A DNA stretch of 29,970 nt from Anaerolineales bacterium UBA2200 (GCA_002327925.1 DCVA01000031.1:599-30568), one strand, 5' to 3'; positions 7,462 to 16,208 are shown, counted from the first letter of the stretch. Notes: generated by a model not told the origin, from the sequence alone. Numbers and translations: made by a program.

Positions 7462-8476
7462 GATCGAATACGTTAACTGTGATCTCTGCGGATGCGCCGA
7501 TTATCGGCCAGTGCTGAGTGCTCCTGATGTCAGTCTGGGCGTGCCGGGCGTTTTCAACCTGGTGCGTTGCTCGCGCTGTGGACTGGTGTACGAGAATCCA
7601 CGACCCACCTCTGAGTCGCTCGATATCATCTACCCGGAGTCTTATGCTCCCCATCAGGACCTACGAGGCCCGGGGGTCGGTCCTCCGCTGGCGCGCTGGG
7701 GGTGGAAGGTGGGCCAGGTTGCAGCCCCGCTGTTCTTCCGGCGGCTCCAGTCTTCGGACTCGGGTGTTGGTGGCTTAAGAGCACGGTCCTCCTATGTGTT
7801 GGCAACGCTACTGCAATTGCCGGTGCTGCCGCCGGCCTGGACAGGTGCCGACGGGGCGTCCCGGTTGCTGGACATTGGCTGTGGTACGGGCCGATTTCTG
7901 GCACAGATGTTGAGTGCCGGCTGGGATGCCTACGGCGTGGAGGTGGATCGCGAGGCAGCAGAGCGTGCCCGTCGGATCGCGGGAGAGCGAGTCCTTGCTG
8001 GGGCTTTCGAGCCGGGCCTTTTCACCCCTGGCTCTTTTGATCTGATCACTCTGGGGCATGTTCTGGAGCACCTCAGCAGCCCCTCAAGGGCACTGTCGGA
8101 AGTCGCGCAGCTGCTCAAGCCAGGTGGATGGCTTGCGATTGAGGTACCGAACATGAACAGTCTGGAAGCACGTGTCCTTGGCGGACATGCCTACCAGCTT
8201 GAACTGCCGCGGCACTTCTACCACTTTACGGCTGAAACCCTGTCGATGATGCTGGAGAAAGCGACTCTGCGACCCGTGCGGACGCTTTTCCCCATTGAAC
8301 CCACTTCGCTCTATGTAAGCTTGCGTCGAAAACTGGGGTACAATGATCAGCAGGGCTGGGGTACAGGGCACATCTGGCGCCGTCGGCTTCTTTGGCCACT
8401 CTGTGCTCTCCTCTCCTGGACTGGGACAGGATCCCAGATGGCCGTGCTGGCGACCAAGCCCTCGGAGAAGACTTGA
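7448..8476 (+). CDS. SAM-dependent methyltransferase with N-terminal zinc ribbon
   Basis: The class I methyltransferase core contains motif I LLDIGCGTGRFL, an acidic residue after GVEVD, and LGHVLEHL and LLKPGGWLAIEVPN further on. In front is a ribbon made of CDLC and CSRCGLVYENPRP, standard in family members that modify sugars or lipid-linked intermediates in polymer clusters. The first Cys pair lies upstream of the first conventional start (GTG 7511). In frame, the only plausible start that keeps it is CTG at 7448, giving an N-terminus STPEIEYVNCDLCG after the initiator, with GGGAGG about 7 nt upstream. I therefore propose a CTG start overlapping the epimerase end by 14 nt; GTG 7511 is the fallback. 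The substrate is unknown. Confidence 0.85.
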   Translation: MSTPEIEYVNCDLCGCADYRPVLSAPDVSLGVPGVFNLVRCSRCGLVYENPRPTSESLDIIYPESYAPHQDLRGPGVGPPLARWGWKVGQVAAPLFFRRLQSSDSGVGGLRARSSYVLATLLQLPVLPPAWTGADGASRLLDIGCGTGRFLAQMLSAGWDAYGVEVDREAAERARRIAGERVLAGAFEPGLFTPGSFDLITLGHVLEHLSSPSRALSEVAQLLKPGGWLAIEVPNMNSLEARVLGGHAYQLELPRHFYHFTAETLSMMLEKATLRPVRTLFPIEPTSLYVSLRRKLGYNDQQGWGTGHIWRRRLLWPLCALLSWTGTGSQMAVLATKPSEKT

Positions 8477-8480
8477 AACA

Positions 8481-9209
8481 ATGCGAGCGGCGGTGAAACT
8501 GAGAAGCTGCACGTCTGCGATCCTTATCGTTATGGGTCTGCTGTTGGTCGTCCTGGCGGGTGCGGCATGGTCGCTGGAGCGCTTATCGGCGCGTTCACCG
8601 GCACCTGCGTCGCAGGCTACGCTGGGTACAGGGGCTGCCGGGGACCAGGCGCCGACGATCGTGCTGAATCCCACAGCAGCGGCGGTGGCAACCGCTCTGC
8701 CCAGACCCGCTGCCTTACCCACGGCTGGGCCAGCCCCCACGCGGCAGTCGGCGGCGGTGCGTCTGGTCATTTCGTCACTGGGTGTGGATCTCCCCGTGGT
8801 CGAGGTTGGGTGGCACGTTCGGGAGACTGCCGACGGAACGCTGGGTGAGTGGGAGACTGTCGCGGGAGCCGTGGGATTCCACCGGGGTAGCGCCGACCCG
8901 GGTGAGGCGGGCAACTGCGTTCTGTCCGGACACAGCTCAATTGAGGGGGCATCGGGGCTCAGTGAACTCTATCGGATACCTATTGGCGACCGAATTGTAC
9001 TTTACAACGGTCGGGGAATCAGCTATACTTATGTGACAACCAAGGTTCTCACCGTGGACGAGGTAGGCGCGTCCACGGTTGAGCGGCGTGACAACGCGCG
9101 CTTGCTCGATCCGACGGACCAGCCGGTTCTGACCCTGGTTACTTGCTGGCCCGATTGGAGCTATACGTCGCGCATCGTGGTGCAAGCGGAGCTGAGGGGG
9201 CCGAATTAA
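8481..9209 (+). CDS. Sortase family transpeptidase
   Basis: Sortases cleave a sorting motif in secreted proteins and join them to the cell wall or to each other. This 242-residue protein has an N-terminal membrane anchor (about 13-31), a Pro/Ala-rich spacer, and a sortase barrel from about residue 92. The catalytic residues are visible: His151 in LSGHSS, Cys222 in LTLVTCWP and Arg231 in YTSRIVV. The architecture resembles class D/E-type enzymes, but I cannot assign a class. It starts 5 nt after the methyltransferase stop, at an ATG with little ribosome-binding signal, suggesting translational coupling. A possible substrate in the same operon is the LPATG-containing DUF11 protein at 16253, though that protein lacks the usual hydrophobic tail. 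Confidence 0.92.
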   Translation: MRAAVKLRSCTSAILIVMGLLLVVLAGAAWSLERLSARSPAPASQATLGTGAAGDQAPTIVLNPTAAAVATALPRPAALPTAGPAPTRQSAAVRLVISSLGVDLPVVEVGWHVRETADGTLGEWETVAGAVGFHRGSADPGEAGNCVLSGHSSIEGASGLSELYRIPIGDRIVLYNGRGISYTYVTTKVLTVDEVGASTVERRDNARLLDPTDQPVLTLVTCWPDWSYTSRIVVQAELRGPN

Positions 9210-10080
9210 AAGCTCTCGAGCGCTCCTGGTTCTCGTGTGTCTGTTGCTGGTCAGCGCTGCATGCGGCCAACGGCATGTCACACCTCCGCTGTTCGACACG
9301 CCTTTTGGTGTGGCCATTGGCGATGCGCCATTGACAGGAGAGCAGCTTGGCGCCCTGGGTCCGCTGTGGTACATGGACTGGAGTTGGCTCAAGCCGGCAG
9401 TGGCCGGTCACCAGCGTCTCTACGTGGTCAATTGCGCCGAGGTCGAGGCGTACAGAGAGCGAATTCCGGCGGCCATGAAGATGAGCGGCGCTTCCTGGTG
9501 GGCGCTCGGCAACGAACCGAACGATCCAACTCAGGACAACGTCACGCCGGCGGAGTATGCCGAGCTCTATTACATCTTTGAGGGGTGGGCTGGCGATGCG
9601 CCTCGGTGCGGGATGCTGCCGGCTGGCATTGCCAATGCCGATTGGCGATGGGCGCAGGAATTCCGGCAGGCGTTCTTCGATCGCTACGGTCGTTACCCAA
9701 AGGTGGACGGCTGGAACATTCACAACTACATACTGGACCCGGGAATGGATCCCTATGACGTGGACGAGTTTGGCCGCCGAATCCAGGCTTTCCGGCGTTG
9801 GATGGAAGGCATCGGCGACGGCGAGAAGCCGCTCTTCTTGACGGAGTACGGGGTTTTGTATGGCAGCGGGTGTTGCGATAGACCCGTGGATCCGCCAGAG
9901 AAGCTCCAGAGGTTCATGATCGAGTCGACGGACTGGCTGCTGCGGTCAGGCGATGTGCAAGCTTGGGCGTGGTTCGCTACATACACTCGGCTGTACAATG
10001 GCAGTCTGATGACGCAAGACGGCAAGCTGAATGAGCTTGGTCGCCTGTACGGGCGATTGGCGAGAGGTGATTCGCAGTGA
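9205..10080 (+). CDS. Lipoprotein glycoside hydrolase-like protein (clan GH-A type)
   Basis: A secreted TIM-barrel-like glycosidase homologous in style to the larger enzymes at 14625 and 25004. The acid/base Glu is in LGNEPND (about residue 104) and the nucleophile Glu in LTEYGVL (about 214), as expected for clan GH-A. The first usual start codon is GTG 9235, but this cuts off the charged part of the signal peptide. Reading from ATT at 9205 gives KSSRALLVLVCLLLVSAACGQ after the initiator, a textbook lipoprotein signal with Cys20 as the lipidated residue. It overlaps the sortase stop (ATTAA) and has GAGGGGG upstream. I favour ATT as the start but cannot prove it. The substrate is unknown; membrane anchoring fits a role in processing surface glycans. 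Confidence 0.82.
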   Translation: MKSSRALLVLVCLLLVSAACGQRHVTPPLFDTPFGVAIGDAPLTGEQLGALGPLWYMDWSWLKPAVAGHQRLYVVNCAEVEAYRERIPAAMKMSGASWWALGNEPNDPTQDNVTPAEYAELYYIFEGWAGDAPRCGMLPAGIANADWRWAQEFRQAFFDRYGRYPKVDGWNIHNYILDPGMDPYDVDEFGRRIQAFRRWMEGIGDGEKPLFLTEYGVLYGSGCCDRPVDPPEKLQRFMIESTDWLLRSGDVQAWAWFATYTRLYNGSLMTQDGKLNELGRLYGRLARGDSQ

Positions 10081-10168
10081 GAGCTGACGAATTGCCCTCT
10101 AGTGTTGTGTTGCGCCCGGCGATGGCCGGGGGTCAGGTACCCTGTAGCTGAATCAGAGGAGGCAGATG

Positions 10169-13084
10169 ATGGAACCGATACGCTCCAAGGACAGTCAAGG
10201 CCTGGTGCTTCGGCGTTTCGTGGTATTGCTTTGCTTTGCAGCCCTTGTGGCCGCGCTCCTGGGATTGGCGAGCACGCCGTGGGACCTGGCTGAGCAAGTC
10301 CAAGCGCAGTCCATACCCACGCCGTCTTATACGCCGACGCGGGGGACTATTCCGACGCCCACGTTCACGCCGACTAGGACACAGGTTTGCACCCAGGTCT
10401 GTCCTACCTGCCCGCCACCGGAAACCCCTTCGCCGACAGCGACGCCAGTGTACGAGGGGCCGGGCGTTTGCCCCCCTCGGGGCTATCCTGACTATGCCCC
10501 CAACGGACCGCCGGACTTTGACATGCGCCAGGAGGACTGGTACGTGACATCGGCCGTGCTGGCCTGGCTTCAGCCAGACGAGCTTGCCTGGACCCACTCA
10601 GGCCCGGCTGTCGCCGCCGATGCGGTCTGGTGGCTCGACTCCAAGACCGAATACGAGACAGGGAGCAAGTACGAGCTGGTCACGAACTATGGACCCTGGT
10701 ACGATCACAATGAGTTGAACGTGCCACCGCTCGTCGAGGACCTGGCCGCCAAAGTCGAGACGGATAGTGGTGGCACGGATCTGGAAGACATGGTCGGCGG
10801 TCTGGAACATTACATCCAGGCGCAGGGTCTCGAGGGCCATCTGGCGGTGGAGAAGGTTCGCGGACCTTCTTATCGCTGGATCTTTGACGACCTTCAGGAG
10901 AACGATACGTTTATGCTCCTGCTGCTGGGTTTCTGGCAGAAGGTCGATGATGAATGGGTTCGCGTGGGTGGTCACTGGGTCGGCGCTACCTGCTTTGAAC
11001 CCTACGCCGAGAGTGTGCAGTTGGTGGACCCTCTGCTCGATGAGGCGACTCTGGGCTTTCCTGGCTGGGAGTATGGTGGAGTGCCTCCCACCTACACCAT
11101 GCACAATGACGCCCAGTTTGTAAGCTATGATGCCTACCACTATGTGGACACCGAGGTGCCCGGCGCCCAGTGGATGTTGGAGCAGTACGCTCATGCTGAC
11201 CTGATGCAGGTAGTCCGCAACAGTCTCGGTCAGAACTATGGGTGCCTGTTGGAGCCTTACCGTGGCGAATACCAGGAGGGCCAGGTGATCCGGGTGGCGA
11301 TCGACTACGCAGTGGCCATCCGCGCAGGTGCTAGGTGCTACGTAGGTATGCCCACACCAACGCCCGGAACCCCCACGGCCACGGCGATCCCCGATCCATT
11401 GCGCATCAGCAAGACACGACCGTACGGTGATGTCTATGTGGGCTGGAACTTTTACTACTACATCTTTGTCACCAACACCAGCGGCTCTGCGGTCCATGAC
11501 GTGAACGTGGTGGACACGTTGCCGGATGGCCTCGCCCCGTACTCTGTGGTTCCGGGCATCGGACCTGTGGGAAGCTGCAATCCGGGCGGCAATTACGACG
11601 GACTGCATACGGTGACCTGGAATCTGGGCACGCTGGGTCCAGGTGAGTCTCGGAGCCTGTGCGTCAAAGCCCAGACCTACAGCACCGCCGCCGGCAAGAT
11701 CCTGATCAATCAGGCCGTGGTCAGTGGCCTGGGCGTAGTCTCTCGCTCTGCGAGCGACAGTGCCTACGTTTACACGCCGAACGAACCCACTAGGACGCCA
11801 ACGCGAGTACAGTATCCATCTCCCACTCCATCTCCCACCTGGGGTTGCGAGTTTCTGCCCTGTCCGACATGCCCGCCGCCTCCTACACCTGTACCAACGC
11901 AGACGCCGAGCGTCGGCGGCCCGGGCATCTGTCCGCGCGATACGTATCCCGACTATGCGCCCCACGGCCCGCCGGACTTTGATATGAAGCAAGTAGAGCA
12001 GAGCGTCAAGGAGCAGTGGACCTACTCTGGTCCGGCTGCCGCCAGCGGTGCTCTGTGGTGGCTGGACTCGGAGGCCGAGTTCGTGAACGAGGCCAAGTTC
12101 GGACTGGTGACCAGCTACGGTCCCTGGTACGATCACAATGAGCTCAATGTGCCGCCTTTGCTGGACGACGTCGGTGCGATGCTGCAGACAGACGAGTGGG
12201 GCACCAGTGTCGAGCAGATGGTCTCCGGCCTGGAGGACTATATCGCCAAGCAGGGTGTGGAGACGTCTTACGTAGTCGAAAGCATCCTGGGCCCTTCCTG
12301 GGACTGGGTGTGGCTGGATGCTCAACAGGAGCGCACGGCAGTGCTGCTGCTGCTGGGCTTCTGGCAGCAGGACGGAGACGAGTGGGTGCGCGTAGGCGGT
12401 CACTGGACCTCCGTGTGCTGCTTCAGCCCGTTCGGGAGCACCTTTGAGCTGATTGACCCCTATTTCGATGAGGCTGCCCTTGGCTTCCCTGGTCGCGAGT
12501 GGGGCGGAGTGCCCTATACCTATACAGTGCACAACGATGCCCAGTGGGTCAGCTACGACGACTACAAGTTCGACGGGACGCTGGTGCCGGGTGCGCACTG
12601 GACACCCTTGTTGTACGGCCACGACAGACTCGGCGAGGTCGTAACGAATAGCCTCGGCCAGAACTTTGGCTGCATGCTCGATGAGTACCGCGGACCGTTT
12701 GTGGATGGCGCAGCGGTGCATGTGGCTGTGGACTATGCGGTGGTGATCCGCCCAGGCGCCTTATGCGGAGGGGCGGTCATCGAGCCCACGCCAACGAGCA
12801 CTGTTTCGCCGATGCCGACTGCGACCGAGACCCTGCTGCCTGGTCCCACCTTGACGAACACGCCCGAACCGACCGTCACGGAGACCCTCGTTCCCGGTGC
12901 GACGGAGACACTTACGCCTGTCGCGACCGCCACGGCCACGGAAGTACCCGTCCCGTCGGCCACTCCGTCACTCACGCCAACGTCTATGCCGGTGATCTAC
13001 CGGCTCTTCTCACCGCTGGAGATCAAGGGCTGGCCCGTGACGACGATTCACCGCTGGCACCTGACGCGCGGTTTGCTGCCGTAG
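10169..13084 (+). CDS. Secreted protein with duplicated papain-fold-like domains flanking a DUF11 domain
   Basis: A 971-residue exported protein. After a signal peptide (about 14-45) and a Pro/Thr linker come domain A (about 100-392), a DUF11 adhesion-type repeat (about 407-535), domain A' (about 583-868) and a Pro/Thr-rich tail. A and A' share long stretches such as SYGPWYDHNELNVPPL/NYGPWYDHNELNVPPL, with linkers duplicated too. They resemble C39-like papain-fold peptidases: a GPxxA helix with WWLDS, then GGHW and a DP motif. The nucleophile position is Ser (144 and 620) instead of Cys, while His269/745 and Asp287/763 are kept, so both copies may be inactive or altered. Two adjacent ATGs exist (10166, 10169); spacing from GAGGAGG favours the second. 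The gap before it (10081-10168) holds only a 6-bp GC hairpin near 10115-10130. Confidence 0.8.
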   Translation: MEPIRSKDSQGLVLRRFVVLLCFAALVAALLGLASTPWDLAEQVQAQSIPTPSYTPTRGTIPTPTFTPTRTQVCTQVCPTCPPPETPSPTATPVYEGPGVCPPRGYPDYAPNGPPDFDMRQEDWYVTSAVLAWLQPDELAWTHSGPAVAADAVWWLDSKTEYETGSKYELVTNYGPWYDHNELNVPPLVEDLAAKVETDSGGTDLEDMVGGLEHYIQAQGLEGHLAVEKVRGPSYRWIFDDLQENDTFMLLLLGFWQKVDDEWVRVGGHWVGATCFEPYAESVQLVDPLLDEATLGFPGWEYGGVPPTYTMHNDAQFVSYDAYHYVDTEVPGAQWMLEQYAHADLMQVVRNSLGQNYGCLLEPYRGEYQEGQVIRVAIDYAVAIRAGARCYVGMPTPTPGTPTATAIPDPLRISKTRPYGDVYVGWNFYYYIFVTNTSGSAVHDVNVVDTLPDGLAPYSVVPGIGPVGSCNPGGNYDGLHTVTWNLGTLGPGESRSLCVKAQTYSTAAGKILINQAVVSGLGVVSRSASDSAYVYTPNEPTRTPTRVQYPSPTPSPTWGCEFLPCPTCPPPPTPVPTQTPSVGGPGICPRDTYPDYAPHGPPDFDMKQVEQSVKEQWTYSGPAAASGALWWLDSEAEFVNEAKFGLVTSYGPWYDHNELNVPPLLDDVGAMLQTDEWGTSVEQMVSGLEDYIAKQGVETSYVVESILGPSWDWVWLDAQQERTAVLLLLGFWQQDGDEWVRVGGHWTSVCCFSPFGSTFELIDPYFDEAALGFPGREWGGVPYTYTVHNDAQWVSYDDYKFDGTLVPGAHWTPLLYGHDRLGEVVTNSLGQNFGCMLDEYRGPFVDGAAVHVAVDYAVVIRPGALCGGAVIEPTPTSTVSPMPTATETLLPGPTLTNTPEPTVTETLVPGATETLTPVATATATEVPVPSATPSLTPTSMPVIYRLFSPLEIKGWPVTTIHRWHLTRGLLP

Positions 13085-13096
13085 TCTAGCTTTCGA

Positions 13097-13137
13097 GCGG
13101 GACACCTCGGGCCAGAGGCGACTCAGAGGTGTCCCGC
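13097..13137. repeat. 12-bp perfect inverted repeat inside the surface operon
   Basis: GCGGGACACCTC (13097-13108) and GAGGTGTCCCGC (13126-13137) can form a stable hairpin with a 17-nt loop, 13 nt after the preceding stop. No T-tract follows, so it is either a partial, possibly factor-dependent, termination point or an mRNA-stabilising element. In an operon headed by an antiterminator such hairpins are candidate read-through sites. Confidence 0.6.
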
Positions 13138-13155
13138 ACCTCATCAAGGAAGAGA

Positions 13156-13698
13156 ATGTCAAGAACCCGAATCGCATACGTGTTGTTATTGCTGTGTATG
13201 ATGGCTTCGCCGCAGAGCAGCCTGAGCGCTGCGACGCTTCAGGGGGTGAGCCTGAGTCCGGTGGTAGTATCCACTCCGGAGGAGACCACCTTTGCGTTGG
13301 ACCTGATGGTGGATTGCGGGGCTAATGCGGACGCAGCCAGCCTGACGCTAGGTTTCAACCCCATCTATCTCCAGGTGGAGACCGTTACCGCCGACGAGAC
13401 TGTCTTTCCCAACGTGCTGCGCAGACGCTTCGACAACGCCGCCGGCTCGGTGAACTATGATGCCGGCTCCATCATGTGCCACAGCGAGGGTAATTGCCCA
13501 TCCGGCGTGATCCGCGTTGCGACCGTCACCTTTCGTGCTGTTCGCCGCACCTTGCCGAGCACGCCGGTCACGGTTCGCGGCCAGGTCGTGTGGGCTGGCT
13601 CAACTACCTTTGACGGCCTCGGAGAGGGAAGTACGGTAACGATCACCTCGACGTCGCCGGTTCTCTACGGGCTGTCGCTGCCGCTGGTAAGTCGTTAA
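13156..13698 (+). CDS. Secreted cohesin-domain protein
   Basis: A 180-residue exported protein with a signal peptide (residues 1-25) and a single cohesin-like domain (about 28-165). The domain follows the cohesin pattern: LSPVVVSTPEETTFALDLMVD, LGFNPIYLQVETV, then a Cys pair around MCHSEGNCPSGVIRVATVTF. Cohesins bind dockerin modules, and dockerins occur in the next two genes. The C-terminus ends LYGLSLPLVSR, which resembles the short PLVxR-type ends common in secreted proteins of Chloroflexota. The ATG at 13156 has AAGGA 5 nt upstream; an earlier in-frame GTG lies inside the 13097-13137 hairpin and is not used. It has no dockerin or sorting signal of its own, so how it stays at the surface is unclear. 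Confidence 0.8.
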   Translation: MSRTRIAYVLLLLCMMASPQSSLSAATLQGVSLSPVVVSTPEETTFALDLMVDCGANADAASLTLGFNPIYLQVETVTADETVFPNVLRRRFDNAAGSVNYDAGSIMCHSEGNCPSGVIRVATVTFRAVRRTLPSTPVTVRGQVVWAGSTTFDGLGEGSTVTITSTSPVLYGLSLPLVSR

Positions 13699-13831
13699 CC
13701 TTCGGAAGGAACAGACACGACGAGCATGGAACGAAGATGGCTGGGTGATAATGAAGTGGAAAGCGCTCCTTTTCGCCTTCTTGCAGTTGGCAGGCAAGGG
13801 ACCTGTGCTTGCGGCGAAGGGGGTTGATTCC

Positions 13832-14581
13832 GTGATCCCGGTTCGAAGAACTGCAAGGGCGCGAGTCTTCACGTCCACGCAAGGCCGCCGTGTTCTCCCG
13901 CTGGCAGCAGGGGCAGTGCTTTCGGCGCTCGTCGGTCTTCTGCCGCTCCTGACGCCATTGGGCGGTGCCTCTGCTGCGGCACCGACCCTCTACGTCTCTC
14001 CGGCAAGCCCAAGTACACTCGTCAACTCGGAATTGACCGTCGACCTCATGGCCGATTGCGGGACGAACGCGGATGGCGTGTCGCTGGTGGTATCGTTCGA
14101 CCCGCGCCTGCTGCAGGTTCAGGAGGTGATCGCGGACGTCTCCGCCTTTCGCAACACCCTGCTCAAGACGACCGACAACACCCTGGGACGAGTGTACTAT
14201 GACGCGGGGGCTTTGACCTGTCACCAGGATGGCGATTGCCCCTCGGGACTGGTGCGCGTGGCCCAGGTGACCTTCCAGGCGGTGGCAGCGGCTGGAACTC
14301 CAACGGCCCTGGGCCTGACCGGCAAGCTGACCTGGGGCGGATCTTACGTCTTTAGCGGCACTGGAACGGGAAGTGCGGTTACGATCCGGCTGCGCGGAGA
14401 TGTGGACGTCGACTGCGACGTGGACGTCGCGGATATGATGCTGGTCGCGCAGGTTTGGGACACGCATGCGGGTGCCCCTGGCTTTGTAGCTGCCTATGAT
14501 GCGGACGCGAACGGCGAGATCGATATTCTGGATATTATGAACGTGGCCATCTACTGGGGAGACGCATGTCTGCTGCCCTAG
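13832..14581 (+). CDS. Secreted cohesin-dockerin protein
   Basis: From the GTG at 13832 (AAGGGGG about 8 nt upstream) the 249-residue protein has a basic, Ala/Leu-rich signal peptide, a cohesin-like domain (about 52-187) and a type I dockerin (about 190-246). The cohesin is a paralogue of the preceding gene's: both have DCGxNAD, FxPxxLQV and a CHxxGxCPSG loop. The dockerin shows two calcium-loop repeats, DVDVDCDVDVADMM and DADANGEIDILDIMN. A protein with both modules can chain or bridge partners, as adaptor scaffoldins do in cellulosomes. An alternative start at 13745/13751 (MIMKWKALLFAFLQLAG) would add a second hydrophobic stretch, but its ribosome-binding signal is weak. The 133-nt gap upstream otherwise shows no feature. 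Confidence 0.8.
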   Translation: MIPVRRTARARVFTSTQGRRVLPLAAGAVLSALVGLLPLLTPLGGASAAAPTLYVSPASPSTLVNSELTVDLMADCGTNADGVSLVVSFDPRLLQVQEVIADVSAFRNTLLKTTDNTLGRVYYDAGALTCHQDGDCPSGLVRVAQVTFQAVAAAGTPTALGLTGKLTWGGSYVFSGTGTGSAVTIRLRGDVDVDCDVDVADMMLVAQVWDTHAGAPGFVAAYDADANGEIDILDIMNVAIYWGDACLLP

Positions 14582-14624
14582 GCGCGGGATGTTTCCCGCC
14601 GGCTGCGGTGACGAGGGCTACTCG

Positions 14625-16208
14625 ATGAGCGATCGCAATCACCTTGTGCTTCGCCTGTTGCTGGCCTGCGTCGTGCTGGTTGTGTGGGCACCCGCGGCGA
14701 GCTCTGACTGTCCACCGTACCTGGTTCCAACGCAGCGTTTTGGGGTGGACCTGGTCCCCGGATTCGGCCACATCGACGATTATGACGTCGCGAGCCTGCA
14801 TATCGCCTGGTACTCGGACTGGTGGGCGACCATCGACCCTCCGCGTCCCGGGGGCATCGAGTATGTGCCCTTGATCACGATCGAGAACTGGGCGAGAGAG
14901 GACACGGGCGTCACGGAGGTGCATTGGCATGTCGACGGATTCACCACGAACATCAACTCCTGGGGCAGGCTGGAGCAGGTGGTGGCCGCCAATCCAGGCT
15001 CTCTGTGGCTAATCGGCAATGAGCCGGAGTGTCCCAACTACCCTGGCGGGGGCAACCTGACCGTCGAGATGTACGTCCCTCTGTACCACGATCTGTACCA
15101 CTTTATCAAGAACCTGGACTCCACGGCACGCATCGCCAATGGAGGAGTGGTAGAGCCGACGCCCTTGCGGCTGCTGTGGTTGGACAATATGCTCCAATTC
15201 TACCAGGACACCTACCACGTCCCCATGCCCGTCGATGTTTGGACCACCCACGTGCTCATCCTGCAGGAGGACCGATACGATTGGGGCTGCGGAATCCCCG
15301 TTGGCCTAACTCAAAATCAGGGCCGCCTGTATTCCGAGACCGATAGCGCGAATGTTGCCATCTTCCAGCAGCTAGTAGTAGAGCTCCGGACTTGGATGAA
15401 TGCGCGGGGTTTGCGAGACAAACCCCTCTGGATCACCGAGTACGGGGTGCTCATGCCGGACTGGTATGTCACCGATGATCAGGTGAAGGCCTTTATGACC
15501 GGGTCTTTCGACTACCTGCTATCCGCGACCGACGCCGGCATCGGTTATCCCGCCGACGGAAACCGTCTCGTGCAGCGCTGGGCGTGGAACAGCCTCAACG
15601 ATCAGCCGTATCAGTGGGTGGATTCGTGCCAGTGCTATGCGGGCTTTAACGGGTCGCTCTTCCTCTACAGCGACCCCAATTACCCCGGCACCCTGACCAC
15701 ATTCGGCCAGAACTTTAAAGCGTACACCGACGCATTACTCACTGGCACCGTGTGCCTGGCCGGGACGGTGCATCTGGATGGCCGACCCGCCGCACCTCAT
15801 TCGAGCTATGTGACCGACCTGGCTGTTACCCTGTACCCGGTGGGCTGCTCTGGTGGCGATGCGCGCGTTGTCACCACGAACACCAGCGGCGAATTCACCC
15901 TCTGCGCTATCGCCCCTGGTACGTACGACGTCCGGGTCAAGAACGATAGTACTCTGGCCACCCGGACCAGCGCGGTGGCGCTGACGGCCGGAAGCACACC
16001 TGTCGATCTCGGACTGCTGCGCTCCGGCGACGCGAACAACGACAACTGCGTGGGTATCGTCGATTTCTCCATACTGGCGGCGGCCTACGGCACGACAACC
16101 GGCGAGACCCGCTTCGACGCACGCGCGGACATGAATGGCGACGGCTTGGTCGACATCCTCGACTTTTCCTGGCTGGCCACTCGCTACGGCGAGTGCGGAG
16201 CGCCGTGA
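14625..16208 (+). CDS. Secreted glycoside hydrolase with dockerin
   Basis: A 527-residue exported enzyme. The signal peptide (about 1-28) is followed by a clan GH-A-like catalytic domain (about 35-375) with acid/base Glu133 in LIGNEPECP and nucleophile Glu272 in WITEYGVLMP. Next comes a carboxypeptidase-regulatory/CNA-B-like beta domain (about 376-465, GTVHLDG to GTYDVRV) and a type I dockerin at the C-terminus (about 466-527) with two calcium loops, GDANNDNCVGIVDF and DMNGDGLVDILDF. It is the closest relative in the window of the catalytic part of the 25004-28702 protein. ATG 14625 has a GAGGG site; the earlier ATG 14589 is less well placed. The dockerin predicts docking to a cohesin such as those encoded just upstream. 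Confidence 0.88.
   Translation: MSDRNHLVLRLLLACVVLVVWAPAASSDCPPYLVPTQRFGVDLVPGFGHIDDYDVASLHIAWYSDWWATIDPPRPGGIEYVPLITIENWAREDTGVTEVHWHVDGFTTNINSWGRLEQVVAANPGSLWLIGNEPECPNYPGGGNLTVEMYVPLYHDLYHFIKNLDSTARIANGGVVEPTPLRLLWLDNMLQFYQDTYHVPMPVDVWTTHVLILQEDRYDWGCGIPVGLTQNQGRLYSETDSANVAIFQQLVVELRTWMNARGLRDKPLWITEYGVLMPDWYVTDDQVKAFMTGSFDYLLSATDAGIGYPADGNRLVQRWAWNSLNDQPYQWVDSCQCYAGFNGSLFLYSDPNYPGTLTTFGQNFKAYTDALLTGTVCLAGTVHLDGRPAAPHSSYVTDLAVTLYPVGCSGGDARVVTTNTSGEFTLCAIAPGTYDVRVKNDSTLATRTSAVALTAGSTPVDLGLLRSGDANNDNCVGIVDFSILAAAYGTTTGETRFDARADMNGDGLVDILDFSWLATRYGECGAP

Noticed and set aside
10598..12721. A 707-codon open frame on the minus strand
   Set aside because: It lies wholly inside the duplicated-domain protein and arises from GC-rich codon use. 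It has no start signal, and its sequence resembles no family I know.
13129..13155. Earlier GTG start for the lone cohesin gene
   Set aside because: It falls within the right arm of the 13097-13137 hairpin and has no ribosome-binding site, whereas ATG 13156 has AAGGA and opens a normal signal peptide.
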